DNA of 64,000 nucleotides from CAWAWP01 sp963841205 (GCA_963841205.1 CAWJCH010000015.1:1-64000), one strand, 5' to 3'; shown: positions 30,101 to 41,173, counted from the first letter of the stretch. Numbers and translations: made by a program. The notes: generated from the letters alone by a model not told the origin.

Positions 30101-31108
30101 CTGAGGGGAGCAATGACGTCATTGCCTCAACAATCTCCCGATCAGCAGAGGTAAATCGGACCATCCCATTGGCAAAGCTGCCGTCACCTAGCAGCAAGCC
30201 CAAAAGGTAGGGGTCGATTGGGGGACGTGGTCCAACTTCGACCAGCGCAGTGGTGACCGCGCTCTCGTAGGCGGAAGTTATTGGCACGCGCCCATTCTCT
30301 CGAAAAGCAACAAACGACTGCGAGACCATTAATCGCTTAGCGAGCGTACGCTGCGTCAAGCCCAGCCCTTTGCCGGAGCACATCTAAGGACAATGGCTCG
30401 TCGACATGATCTGCTCGCTGAAACTCAACAGGTTGCACGAGGGGAATGAAGTGTCGTCTTCCGCCGCCTTCGAAGAGTCCTTCCGCCATGATTTCACGAA
30501 GCGTCAGCACTCTCCAAGGTAGTTTTTCGTGTCTGCGGGATTTCGTGTTGACGGCCCACAGGTGCTCCAAGTCGCAGACTACGGCCACTCCATCGGAAAA
30601 GGTCATGCGATACGCGGGCCGTTTACCCTGCGGATAGATTCCAGTTACGCGGGTAGCACGGCCATTAGCCCCGACAACGTATTCCCCTACTCGGAGACTG
30701 CCAATTGGCGTCCACCCCATAGGAGTCAATACTGGGGTAGTGACATCAAGCGCCTTGCCCGTGCCAGTCGGAGCGGCGACGAGCACGGAGCGTCCGTCTG
30801 CCAGGTGGCGGGCCCCTTCGAGCTGGAAGGGATCGAGCGGGAAAGGGCTCGATGGCGGCGAAGCGCTCCACCGTCGCGATGGCGTCGTACGAGAAAGAGG
30901 GAGGCTCGCGCGTTGGCCCCGGCGCGACGAGTCGCGGCGCGGGCCTACTCGGTTCACGTTTGGCAGGCGTTCCACTGTCGGCCTGGCGCGACTCAGATGG
31001 CTGGCGCGCACCCCGCGCATCCCTCACGCTGGTCTGCCGCTCGCGGCGCCGTTTCCCCCCGCGCGGTCGTTCGCTGCTCACACAATGCCACCCATCACGT
31101 CCAGACAC
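27114..31108 (-). CDS. HelY/Ski2-like ATP-dependent RNA helicase with an intein, two frameshifts
   Basis: A superfamily 2 helicase of about 930 residues without its intein. The entry is PFPLDPFQLEGARHLADG, then Walker A APTGTGK^T split by the intein. Motif Ia region is YTAPLKALSNQKFRDF, DExH box VIFDELHYLSD, motif III GLSATVSN, then ATDTLALGINMPARSV and QLTGRAGRRGMDAKG (motifs V/VI). The C-terminal third is the Ski2/HelY-type helical region. The N-terminal ~90 residues (ending SYDAIATVERFAAIEPFP) lie in another frame. Removing one C from a CCC run near 30838 restores PFPLDPFQ. A second frame change near 30360 is inside the intein. Such enzymes act in RNA turnover or ribosome-linked processing. 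The start at 31108 is tentative. Confidence 0.88.
29556..30753 (-). other. Class 3-type intein in the helicase Walker A motif
   Basis: Inserted as GTGK^ALDVTTPVLTPMGWT ... GFVVTHN^TVVAEF, about 399 residues after correcting one base. The first residue is Ala, not Cys or Ser. The Trp-Cys-Thr set of class 3 inteins is visible: Trp in block B (DLEHLWAV), Cys in block F (MVCISVDAPDG) and Thr two before the final Asn (VTHN). Two LAGLIDADG-type motifs are present (LLGLLLGDGSF and LLEGLLDTDGSV), so a homing endonuclease is encoded. An HTH-like stretch (LGLTQRTLAKRLMVSQSFV) precedes it. One frame change occurs near 30360. Confidence 0.88.
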
Positions 31109-31540
31109 CTCATCATAGTGCCGCTAGCGTACCATGTTCGCGCGCATATTGCTCGCTGGCGCGCATTCCGCGTCACGAGCATCTGGTCACCGCTGTCGCC
31201 GTGTCCACGCGTGCCGCTCGATGCTGGGGATCGTGGGATGGCGATCTCCACCGGCAGGCTCGCAGACTCCGCGCCATGCTTGGGCACACGTTTCGCGCCC
31301 GCCTCCAGTCGCCGAATTGCCATCGTGGCCCAAAGCAACCGCGCGCCACGTCGCGCGTACATGCTCCAGCGACGGCGCGGGGATTGTGCCTCAGCCGACC
31401 AGCGTGTCCGAGGTGTGGACGCTGAAATCGCGGCCGCGCGAGGGGCTTGTGTCGCATTGTTCAGCGTGACGCCTGCCGCCATCTGCTACAATGTGTCAAC
31501 ACGGCAAACGGGCGACGGCGGAGCACGGCGGGAGGCGACC
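31109..31540. other. Divergent intergenic region, 432 bp
   Basis: Between the helicase (minus) and the SH3b protein (plus). GCGGGAGG at 31528-31535 serves the plus-strand gene. No structured RNA was recognised. Confidence 0.4.
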
Positions 31541-32749
31541 ATGGCGGAGCGGCAACCCCCGCGCGAACAGGGCGCCACGGCGGTGGCCGTCGCCGAGCGG
31601 CCCGCGCTCGCGCCGCCGAAGCCGGCGGGGGGAGTCGTCCACGCGCTGCGGACCCTCCGCACCGTGGCGCTGTTGGTGCTAGCCATCGCCCTCCTGGGCG
31701 CCGCGCCAGCCGCGCTCTCCGGCACGTACTTCGGCCTCTGGCGCGTGCCGTTCATCGCCAGCTCCGTCGCCACGCCGGTGCCCACGACGTCGCAGAAAGA
31801 CCTCGCCCTGCCGCGTCCTGCGTGGACCGCCACCACCGCCAGCATGCAGGCTCAGCCCGGCACTGGCGCTCCCATTGCCACGCTTCAGCCGGGCTACCCC
31901 GTCACGCTCGTCGCGCAGCGCAGCGTCGGCGGCACAGCCTGGGTGCAGGTGAAGTGGCCCGGACCGACCGCAATCTCCGGCGGCGAGGGATGGGCAGCGG
32001 CCACTGCGTTCACCAGCTCAGGCGCGGGCACGACGCCGATCGGCGACCTCGGTGCGTTCTCGCCGTCGCTGGCGAGCGCGGCAGACGCCCAGGACGCGCG
32101 TCTCGCCGTCTCGCTTTACTTCCCCCGCACGGGGTACCTCTTCCAGTCGAACGCCGCGCTCTCGTTCGCGCTCGGCGACGGTCTGCGCGGACCGCTGCTG
32201 ATCGAGACGCTATCCCGCGCAGAGCAGGCAACCATCCCCACTTCGCTGCCGGTCTCGCAACTCGTGCAGATCGCCGCCGGCGACCCCGTTTCCTGCGCCG
32301 CCGCCTACAAGCAACTCGGCGGCGCCGCCAGTACCGCGAGCTTCTTGTCGAACGCCGGCATCAGCGGCATCCAGCTGAACCCGAGCGACTGGTCGGGCGC
32401 CCAGGCCAACGTCACGTCGCTGCTCATCTTCTACGAATCGCTCCGCGAGGGCCGCATCCTTACCGCTGGAGATCGAGTGTTGGCACTCGGCCTCCTGCAC
32501 GGCAGCGATTCCGCCATCGTCGCGGCGGTCGGCGGATCGAACCCGCTCGACGGCGACGGACCCCTCTTCGTCAGCGTAGAGCAGGAGGCGAGCGGGTGGA
32601 CGACGAGCGCGGTCGGCGTCGCCACTGTTCTGGGAGGCGAGGATTACACCATCGTCGCGGCGGCGAGCGACCTGCCAACGCAGGCGGCGGCCCAGCAGGC
32701 GTTGGCGACCTTCTTGCAGCGGCTCGCGCCCCTCGTCGCGACCAGATGA
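31541..32749 (+). CDS. Membrane-anchored SH3b protein with a beta-lactamase-like C-terminal domain
   Basis: 402 residues. A cytoplasmic N-terminus of about 40 residues precedes one membrane span (VALLVLAIALLGAAPAALSG, about 45-65), so the rest is extracytoplasmic. An SH3b-like wall-binding module follows (about 88-150: TASMQAQPGTGAPIATLQPGYPVTLVAQ and a VQVKWPG strand). The rest (about 180-400) resembles the fold of class A beta-lactamase-like serine hydrolases, with helices such as LPVSQLVQIAAGDPVSCAAAY and a late beta-hairpin (SGWTTSAVGVATVLGGEDYTIV). The S-x-x-K and K-T-G motifs are missing, so it is likely a non-catalytic, peptidoglycan-associated relative. This last assignment is inferred. 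Confidence 0.6.
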   Translation: MAERQPPREQGATAVAVAERPALAPPKPAGGVVHALRTLRTVALLVLAIALLGAAPAALSGTYFGLWRVPFIASSVATPVPTTSQKDLALPRPAWTATTASMQAQPGTGAPIATLQPGYPVTLVAQRSVGGTAWVQVKWPGPTAISGGEGWAAATAFTSSGAGTTPIGDLGAFSPSLASAADAQDARLAVSLYFPRTGYLFQSNAALSFALGDGLRGPLLIETLSRAEQATIPTSLPVSQLVQIAAGDPVSCAAAYKQLGGAASTASFLSNAGISGIQLNPSDWSGAQANVTSLLIFYESLREGRILTAGDRVLALGLLHGSDSAIVAAVGGSNPLDGDGPLFVSVEQEASGWTTSAVGVATVLGGEDYTIVAAASDLPTQAAAQQALATFLQRLAPLVATR

Positions 32750-32799
32750 CGGCACAATTTCCCCCACCTTCGCCTCGGATCAATGACAACATGACGCGA

Positions 32800-33096
32800 A
32801 ACGTCGCCCCACTCCCCATGAGGCGCCGCGACCTCGCATCGACCGTCGTGCGCCTCCACAATCGCCCACAGATTGCAGGTGCGTAGCGCCGCCAACTCGT
32901 GTCGAAGGCCTCCAAGCAGATCCGCGAGAAACCGATTCGCTCGCCGGATCGTGCCGTTCATGTTGACATGCGCGATGCTGACGGCAAGCTGCCCGAAGGT
33001 CGCGCGAAAACTCGCCTGGGCCGCCTCGCGTTGCGGCGTGATCTGGCTGTTGACCAGGAATGAGCTGCCGTCGCCGCGAGAGTAGGCATCCTCACA
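32800..33096 (-). pseudogene. Remnant of a PAS-domain sensor protein
   Basis: On the minus strand an open stretch reads AAQASFRATFGQLAVSIAHV, then NMNGTIRRANRFLADLLGG. This is the typical start of a PAS domain of the kind found in histidine kinases and diguanylate cyclases. No start codon with a ribosome site, no kinase or GGDEF domain and no other intact part was seen. It is best read as a leftover fragment between two plus-strand genes. Confidence 0.5.
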
Positions 33097-33246
33097 GCGC
33101 GAAGCGCCAACCAACCATGTGCGACAGACAAGCCGCCACGTGCTCCGTGACGGGGACGCGGCGCCACCTGTTATACTTCGCGCTGACGGCGAGTTGGCGT
33201 CGAGTTGGCGTAATGAATCGGGGCGGGCAAAGGGCGCAGCGCGGTG

Positions 33247-34671
33247 ATGACTTCCCTCCACGGCGCGCGCCTCGCGCACCTGCGGCATGCCGTCAACCAC
33301 GGCTGGCGCGCGCTCCTCCATTTGCCCCCGCCGTTGCTGATCGCCGGAGTCGGCTGCGCCGCCCTGGCCGCCTCCAGCGATGTCGCCAACACGTTCGATT
33401 CGCCTCGCCGCGGCGGTCCCATCCCCGCCGTCGCGCTGTTCCTCGCGGTGGCAATCGCCTTCGCTTGCTTCATCCTGGCGCTGTGGCATCCGCTGCCGGA
33501 AAGGCTCGCGCGCAGGTGGCCCACCCTGCACTTGCTGGCCTTCCCGGTGGCACTTTGGGTCCTCTTCACCGCCGCGCAGGTGCCGGGTATCCTCATTCGC
33601 GGAGTGGACGCGGCCATCACCGTCTCGCCGCCGCGCTACGGCAGCGACGATCTCTACGACAACCAGTACAATGCGTTGCTCGTGCTGCGCGGCGAAAATC
33701 CTTACGTAGGCGAGCGCCTGACTGCCATCGTCGACCACTTCGGCGTGCTCTCCTTCACGCCCCTGGCGCGCGGTCGCTTCACCAACCCGCTGCACTACCC
33801 CACGCAGGCCGAGCTAGACGCCGTGCTGCGCGGGTACCTCGCCAACCCCGCCGCGCCGCATCCCGAGATCGATCCGCGCACGACGCACAGCTACCCCGTC
33901 GGCGCCTTCCTCGTCGACATGCCGTTCGTCTGGGCCGGACTCGCCAGCATCGCCATGCCGCAGATCGTGCTCTTCCTCGCGCTGATTGCTGCCATAGTCG
34001 CCGCCACGCCCGCGCGCTGGCGACTCGTCGTTGCACTGCTCCTGCTCGCGACGGCGGACGGTGCGCGGCAGGTGAGCGGCGGCGATTTCGAGATCTGGCC
34101 GCTGGTCGGTGTCGCCCTCGCGTGGCTGCTGCGCGAGCGACGATGGGGATCAGCACTGGCGCTCGGCGCCGCCTGCGCGATCAAACAGACCGCGTGGCTG
34201 GCCGCGCCGTTCTACCTGATCTGGGTCTGGCGCACGTATGGCCCGCGCGAGGCGGGCAGGCGCGCCGCCATCATCGCTGCCGCATTCCTGGCGATCAACG
34301 CGCCGTGGATCATCGGCTCCCCGCGCGAGTGGCTCGCCAGTATTTTCCTCCCGGTGACGCTGCCGCTGCTCCCCGACGGCAGCGGCGTGATCGGGCTCTC
34401 GCTCACCGGCGTGCTCCCGCTGGCGCCGTCGTGGCTCTACGGATTGCTTGAGCTGGCCGCGCTGGTCGCTGCACTGATCTGGTATTGGCGCGAGGGCGAG
34501 CGCCTGCCCTTCGCAGGTCTGATCCTGCCGCTCGTGCCGCTCTTCTTCGCGTGGCGCAGCTCTGAGCGCTACTTCGTCTTGCTGCCGCTGTTCGCGCTGC
34601 TGGCCGTGGCCCTCACACTGCACGCCCGCGCCGGCGAGCGCGATGAGGAGGAGGCGCCGAATCTGTTATGA
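33247..34671 (+). CDS. Polytopic membrane glycosyltransferase-like protein (GT87/DUF2029 type)
   Basis: About 474 residues with some ten to twelve membrane spans. The extracytoplasmic loop with YGSDDLYDNQYNALLVLRGENPYVGERL is typical of GT87/DUF2029 mannosyltransferase-like proteins, where the Asp and Asn-Pro-Tyr region lies near the active site. Later spans include WGSALALGAACAIKQTAWL and the C-terminal FVLLPLFALLAVALTLHA. Such enzymes use polyprenyl-phosphate sugars at the membrane. The sugar is unknown. GTG at 33244 is an alternative start. Confidence 0.75.
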   Translation: MTSLHGARLAHLRHAVNHGWRALLHLPPPLLIAGVGCAALAASSDVANTFDSPRRGGPIPAVALFLAVAIAFACFILALWHPLPERLARRWPTLHLLAFPVALWVLFTAAQVPGILIRGVDAAITVSPPRYGSDDLYDNQYNALLVLRGENPYVGERLTAIVDHFGVLSFTPLARGRFTNPLHYPTQAELDAVLRGYLANPAAPHPEIDPRTTHSYPVGAFLVDMPFVWAGLASIAMPQIVLFLALIAAIVAATPARWRLVVALLLLATADGARQVSGGDFEIWPLVGVALAWLLRERRWGSALALGAACAIKQTAWLAAPFYLIWVWRTYGPREAGRRAAIIAAAFLAINAPWIIGSPREWLASIFLPVTLPLLPDGSGVIGLSLTGVLPLAPSWLYGLLELAALVAALIWYWREGERLPFAGLILPLVPLFFAWRSSERYFVLLPLFALLAVALTLHARAGERDEEEAPNLL

Positions 34672-34763
34672 TTATGAGTGCAATTCGACCGAGATGCAGC
34701 CCAGTGCGGTCGCGCGAGGCGCTGAGTGTACGCGAGCGCAGAGGCGAACTATGAGGAGCAGAT

Positions 34764-36743
<1,980 letters not shown>

Positions 36744-36755
36744 CGCCGGGGCCTA

Positions 36756-36791
36756 TGGGGGAAGGCAGTTTCGTGTGGTGCCTTTCCCCCA
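36756..36791 (+). terminator. Hairpin downstream of acsA
   Basis: Stem TGGGGGAAGGCA pairs with TGCCTTTCCCCCA around a short loop, with one extra base on the 3' side. No T-run follows directly, so it may act as a weak intrinsic terminator or as an mRNA 3' end stabiliser. The remaining bases to 37103 show nothing recognisable. Confidence 0.6.
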
Positions 36792-37103
36792 CCTCTAAAT
36801 GATGGTCAAATGGCCTCCGCATCTTCAGCCATCAACCCGCGGCGCGGCGACGGGAAGGGTTCTTGTGCGGCCAGACATCATATTGCTGGTGATAGCGGCA
36901 GGGATGTGGGCGAGCTGGATTCTGTAGTCGTTCCACCCGTGAGGCAAGTCCTGGCGTTTTGAAAACGTGATCGATTCGGGAAATTGCTCAGTCTCTTCTC
37001 CGACGTACTCTCTTATTTTGGCTTAAAGCCAGAGCACGGCAATGACCACCAGGCGCGCCTCAATTTTTGGCCAATTTTCTACGTTTGCCTGCTCACCCAG
37101 TGT

Positions 37104-37784
37104 CTATAGATACCCCACATCGCGGAGATAGACCCGCAGCGCCAGGCTCTGCGCCACCCCGGCGGAAGCGACATTGTCATCGCTGAAACTGTAGAAGGGG
37201 AGCTTGCCGGCGTCTTGCAGCGCATGCGCCCACGCCGCCGTCGTTTGCCGGGCGTAGCCCCGTCCCCGCGCCTCCGGCAACGTCTGCACCCAGGCCTCGC
37301 CGCCGCGCTCGTCCTCACGCGACGAGACGCATGCCGAGACCACGCGTCCGTCGCGTATCACCGCGTAGACCGGCCAGCCATAGCCCGCGACCTCCGCATC
37401 GATTGACTCAAGCAGCACCCGCTCCTTGGCAACTTCGGGGTGCAGCGCGCGTGCGTCGGGATGCTCGTCGTCGCCAATTGCCCGCGTCGCGACGGCGCTG
37501 CTGCCGCGCCAAACGTTGGCGCATGGCGCTTGTTGGGCCAAGATCGCGCAAACCACCGCCCCATCGTCGCGGATCTGGTCCAGCGTCAATGTGGCGAGCT
37601 GCTGACGGAGCGTCTGCGGCACCCCCGCGCCGCAATAGACCGTTGAGACGCCCGAGAGGGTGGCGCAGTACACGCGCGGCACGCCGTCGGGGTTCGGTCC
37701 CGGCAGGCGAACGAGGCAGCCGTCGGCATCCACGCCGATCCGCTGTAACGAGAACTGGAGCGCGAGCAGTTCGGCATCGGTCAC
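37104..37784 (-). CDS. GNAT-family N-acetyltransferase
   Basis: 226 residues. The C-terminal half is the GNAT fold (FR47-like): YGWPVYAVIRDGRVVSACVSSRE, then the acetyl-CoA loop in VQTLPEARGRGYARQTTAAW and the final FYSFSDDNVASAGVAQSLAL. The N-terminal ~100 residues are a divergent domain often seen in the same subfamily. The acceptor is unknown. The frame is intact. Confidence 0.85.
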   Translation of the reverse strand: MTDAELLALQFSLQRIGVDADGCLVRLPGPNPDGVPRVYCATLSGVSTVYCGAGVPQTLRQQLATLTLDQIRDDGAVVCAILAQQAPCANVWRGSSAVATRAIGDDEHPDARALHPEVAKERVLLESIDAEVAGYGWPVYAVIRDGRVVSACVSSREDERGGEAWVQTLPEARGRGYARQTTAAWAHALQDAGKLPFYSFSDDNVASAGVAQSLALRVYLRDVGYL

Positions 37785-38153
37785 AATTCGTACTCCCTTC
37801 GAAGTGCATGAAGAGTGTACGTGCGCCTACACCGAAAGGTAGCAGCGAAAAGCGGATGCCTGGTGTCCACACGGCTCATCCGAATGGATACGCACGCCAA
37901 TCGATAAGTCCCGCCCAGGTTAAGATGCCGACTGAACTCCGCGTCGCGGTACGCCGGCACTGATGGACTTTACCCCTTGATGCCAGGTGCCCGCGCCCGT
38001 GCGCTCCCCCCTCGCCCCGCAGGGAGAGGGCAAGGAAGTGAGGAACCCCCGCGGCCGCTCATGCATAAACTCGATGAGTGCCGCGATCGCCATCCCGCTA
38101 GTCCGGCATTTCAGCGCCACGATCCCCGCGCCTCCCCTTCAGCAGCAGGGCGC
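37785..38153. other. Intergenic stretch between GNAT gene and sigma operon terminator
   Basis: About 370 bp with no gene supported on either strand. Together with 38193-38426 it separates the GNAT gene from the sigma/anti-sigma operon. Confidence 0.35.
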
Positions 38154-38192
38154 AAAAAAGCGGAAGGGCAGGATGCCAGCTTGCCCTTCCGC
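38154..38192 (-). terminator. Rho-independent terminator of the sigma/anti-sigma operon
   Basis: On the minus strand an 11-bp perfect stem (GCGGAAGGGCA / TGCCCTTCCGC) with a 11-nt loop is followed by TTTTTT. It lies about 235 bp beyond the anti-sigma stop codon, with no gene between, and points the right way to end that operon. Confidence 0.85.
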
Positions 38193-38426
38193 CCGCCGCG
38201 ATGCCATAGCATCCGGCGATTGAAGCCACCCGGGGGCATCCGGTTATCATGGGGAGAACAACCGGCGTGCCAGGGACCGCAGGGAGTGCATCCTCAAATA
38301 GGGTGGAGGAGTCCTCGACTCGGCTGGCTTGACAGGAACAACGCACCGTCCGTCAATTTGTTAGGGGACGAAGGGCGCTTTACAGAAAGCCTTACAATTC
38401 GCACGCCGCGACGACGTTACGGCGGT

Positions 38427-39950
38427 TCACCCCGCGATGGTCCAGGCCAGCGCGCCGCGCTCCGCCGCGCCCGCCACCGCGTGGCCCGTGCCCGTCACGT
38501 CCGTGTAGACCGTCACGCCGGACGCCGAGGCGATCGCCACCCCCGTCCCCGCGGGCGCAAATGCGATGCTCATCACGTTGCCTTGCGCCGCCACAGTTTG
38601 CGAGACGCCAGTCGCCACATTCACGACCATGACGCCGCCTCCCGCGACTACCGCCATGCTCCGCCCGTCAGCGGACCACACCGGCGTCCCGATGGCGGAC
38701 GTCAATCCGGCCACGCTCCGTGCCCCGGCGGCGGGCGTCCACGTATAGAGTTGTCCCGCGCTCGTGACGAACGCCGCGCTCGATGCATCCGGCGACCAGC
38801 TCAGGTCGGTCGTGGCGAGCGTCGTCCCGGCGGCAGTCTCTCGCAGCGCACCACTCGAAGTAGCGCTGGCCGCGTAGATACCCGTGATCGCCGTGCCGTT
38901 CGTCGTCGCCCACGTCACGCGCGGATTCGCCGCATCGTTGAGCCATCGCACGCCGCTGACCGTTATCTGCGCCGATGCGCCCGAGGGATCCAGCACCGAG
39001 ACCTCGCGGCTGACCTTTGTCGCCGCGTTGTAGACCCAGAGCGTCTGCTCGCCTGCGCCGCCCTGCACATACGCCACGAACGCCGCGTCGCCGCTCCAGA
39101 CCGGGGCGCCGTCGACCGCGATCGAGCCGTCGACCGCGCGATCGCCGCTGCCGTCTGCATTCACGATGTGCATCGTCGTTGAGCCGCCGGACGGGGCGAG
39201 ATAGGCGATGCGCAGCCCATCCGGCGACCAGGCCAGCGCCGCGCTGTCGGTCGTGATCGAGACGCTCATCGTCGCCAGATCGTTCTGGTCGTCGCTGCGA
39301 ATCACATGGATGCGTCCCGTCGCCAGGTCCACATAGGCGACCTGCATGCCGTCGAGCGAGGCGCTCCAGGCGCCTACGCGAATGCCCTTCGGCGTCAGCT
39401 GGTCCGCCTGCCCGGAGCCGCTCGCCAGCACGCTCCACAGCACACCGCCACGCTCGTAGACGACGCGCGCGCCGGCCGCCAGCGGCTGCTTGCCAGAGTT
39501 GCCGTTGAGCACGGTAGTAGTGCGCGCGCTTGGTGTTCCAGAATAGAGAAGACCCTGCTTGATGAGCAGGGCCGAACCGAAGAAGATCAGCGCGACTGCG
39601 GCTGCGAGCGCTCCGCGTGCCCATCCCGGAGGGGCCGCGGACCGGCGTGGCACCTCGCCCGCCGAGTGGATGTGCGCCACTTCCTTGGACCCTTCAGCCT
39701 CGCTGGCGTGGCGCAGGATCGCGGCGTATTCGGCCGAGTTGAAGAGGCGGTCGCGGAGCGATGCCGGCGGCTCGATCTGCTCAGCTTGGAGGTTCACATC
39801 GATCGACGCATCGGCGCGACGATAGTCAGCTAGGATTTCTCGGCATGAGGCGCAGCCCTCGACGTGCGCTGCGACCTCCTGGCTGAGCTGCGGAGTGAGC
39901 ATATCGTCGAGATAGGCGCTAAGGAGTTCCTCGGCCTTCTCGCAGGTCAT
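38427..39950 (-). CDS. Zinc-finger anti-sigma factor fused to an extracytoplasmic beta-propeller
   Basis: 507 residues. The N-terminal anti-sigma zinc finger (about 1-45) carries the HVEGCASC motif (His-x3-Cys-x2-Cys) in MTCEKAEELLSAYLDDML. A linker with a predicted membrane span follows (about 112-134: ALAAAVALIFFGSALLI). The outside part is a TolB/WD40-like propeller with repeated SPDG/WSPDA signatures (ALAWSPDGLRIAYLAP, PVWSGDAAFVAYV, LSWSPDASSAAFVT, PVWSADGRSMAVV). It should hold the partner sigma factor at the membrane and release it on an outside signal sensed by the propeller. Its ATG overlaps the sigma stop (ATGA). A 93-bp piece of this gene is duplicated at 41172-41264. Confidence 0.9.
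   Translation of the reverse strand: MTCEKAEELLSAYLDDMLTPQLSQEVAAHVEGCASCREILADYRRADASIDVNLQAEQIEPPASLRDRLFNSAEYAAILRHASEAEGSKEVAHIHSAGEVPRRSAAPPGWARGALAAAVALIFFGSALLIKQGLLYSGTPSARTTTVLNGNSGKQPLAAGARVVYERGGVLWSVLASGSGQADQLTPKGIRVGAWSASLDGMQVAYVDLATGRIHVIRSDDQNDLATMSVSITTDSAALAWSPDGLRIAYLAPSGGSTTMHIVNADGSGDRAVDGSIAVDGAPVWSGDAAFVAYVQGGAGEQTLWVYNAATKVSREVSVLDPSGASAQITVSGVRWLNDAANPRVTWATTNGTAITGIYAASATSSGALRETAAGTTLATTDLSWSPDASSAAFVTSAGQLYTWTPAAGARSVAGLTSAIGTPVWSADGRSMAVVAGGGVMVVNVATGVSQTVAAQGNVMSIAFAPAGTGVAIASASGVTVYTDVTGTGHAVAGAAERGALAWTIAG
39733..39825. repeat. 93-bp direct repeat, original copy inside the anti-sigma gene
   Basis: Identical over 93 bases to 41172-41264, same orientation. Here it is part of the anti-sigma reading frame (region after the zinc finger). 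Confidence 0.95.
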
Positions 39951-40579
39951 CGCGTGGTGCCTCCCCCCTGCTCCAACACGCGATAGTGCTCGCGAAACGA
40001 GTGTCGCGCGCGGGACAGGTACATCTTCACGCCGCTTTCGGCGATATTCAACGTCTTGGCGATCTCGGCGTAGGAGTAGCCCTCCTGCGTGTAGAGCAGC
40101 AACGCCGCACGATAATGTTTCGGCATCCGCTTCAGCGCCGCGTGCACCAGTTCCGACGTGCCAATCGTCTCTTGCGGATCGGCGCTCTCTACATCCGCCG
40201 GTTCGTGATCCAGGTCCTGCCAGGGGAGCCATGCGATAAGCTTGCGCCTGCGCAGCGCATCGTAAGCCGTGTTGGTGGCGATGCGGTACAACCAGGCTGA
40301 AAGCTTCAGGCTGCCGTCCATCTTGGGCAGCGCCTTGAAGGCCTTCAGGAAGGTATCCTGCGTGAGATCGTCCGCCTGCTCGCGATTACCGACGAGATGA
40401 TAGATGTAGTTGTAAATCGGGGTCTTGTAGTCGTCGTAGATCCGCTCGAAAGATCTCGACTGCTCCGCTACGCTCGCCTCTGCCACCGGCGCGTATCCCT
40501 TCGCCGTTTCGGCCTGCCAACCGGCAGCCTCGGCAAAGAGCCCGCGCCCAGCTACCGCAGTACCGGTGATCAGGTTCAT
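39947..40579 (-). CDS. ECF-type RNA polymerase sigma factor
   Basis: About 210 residues. Region 2 (about 42-110) includes YNYIYHLVGNREQADDLTQD and TFLKAFKALPKMDGSLKLSAW with LYRIATNTAYDALRRRK. Region 4 (about 145-200) includes LVHAALKRMPKHYRAALLLY and the HTH EGYSYAEIAKTLNIAESGVK. It directs transcription of its own regulon and probably its own operon. It is coupled to the membrane anti-sigma factor downstream. The start at 40579 gives a normal length. The frame is open 35 codons further up, and the ribosome site is not decisive. Confidence 0.93.
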   Translation of the reverse strand: MNLITGTAVAGRGLFAEAAGWQAETAKGYAPVAEASVAEQSRSFERIYDDYKTPIYNYIYHLVGNREQADDLTQDTFLKAFKALPKMDGSLKLSAWLYRIATNTAYDALRRRKLIAWLPWQDLDHEPADVESADPQETIGTSELVHAALKRMPKHYRAALLLYTQEGYSYAEIAKTLNIAESGVKMYLSRARHSFREHYRVLEQGGGTTR

Positions 40580-41061
40580 TCCTCCGGCTCCCCCGCGCCG
40601 ACCCTGGTCCCGCTCCTGCTGAAGCGATAGCGCTTCGTCAGTTCCCCTGTGGAGTGGAACGGTTTCCCGAGACGGCGGTAACATAGCCTGGCATGCTGCC
40701 TTTCGCCAATGAGTGCGAATGCGGCCATGATACCAGAGTGCGTGTGAGGACTCAAAGGAGAGGCGCCCAAACTTCCTACTCTACGCTCCGCCGGGCACGT
40801 GATTCGTTTTGCGCCAAGCAGCCTCAATCGCCCGCACTTGCTCCCGCCCGCCACGGTCTACGCCGCGTACCACCCACGTCACGACCCTGGTCCACGCGTC
40901 GCCACCGACTCCCCCGAATGGTCACGCGCTGCCAGACGGCGTGGCGCCAGCAGGACTATCGGGTGACCGCCGATCCTTGCGAATCCGCACCTCATTCGTC
41001 CATGCCCCAACAGTTCGCAGGTCTTGTGTTGCAACAGATCCTGCGGGTGCAGTGGCAGGCG
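40580..41061. other. Upstream region of the sigma operon, 480 bp
   Basis: This must hold the promoter of the sigma/anti-sigma operon (minus strand). No strong -35/-10 pair or gene was identified. Confidence 0.35.
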
Positions 41062-41173
41062 TCAGGCGTACTCAGGAATTGCGTCGTCGACGGACGTAGT
41101 TGCCTGGTCGTTCGCGCCGCGCCGCGAGCGGACGATCCCCCAGCCGACGAGCGCCGCGGCCACGACGGTGAGC
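41062..41173 (-). pseudogene. Inverted copy of an MFS transporter C-terminus
   Basis: The minus strand reads LTVVAAALVGWGIVRSRRGA then NDQATTSVDDAIPEYA and a stop. The first 18 residues are identical to the plus-strand fragment at 41265-41687. This is because 41119-41173 is a perfect 55-bp inverted repeat of 41534-41588. The tail after that differs, so the two are not simple mirror copies. No start exists; this is a fragment. Confidence 0.7.

Noticed and set aside
32644..33795. 383-codon minus-strand open frame as a whole gene
   Set aside because: Only the middle shows a PAS domain; both ends are antisense to the SH3b and GT87-like genes, so only the fragment is reported.
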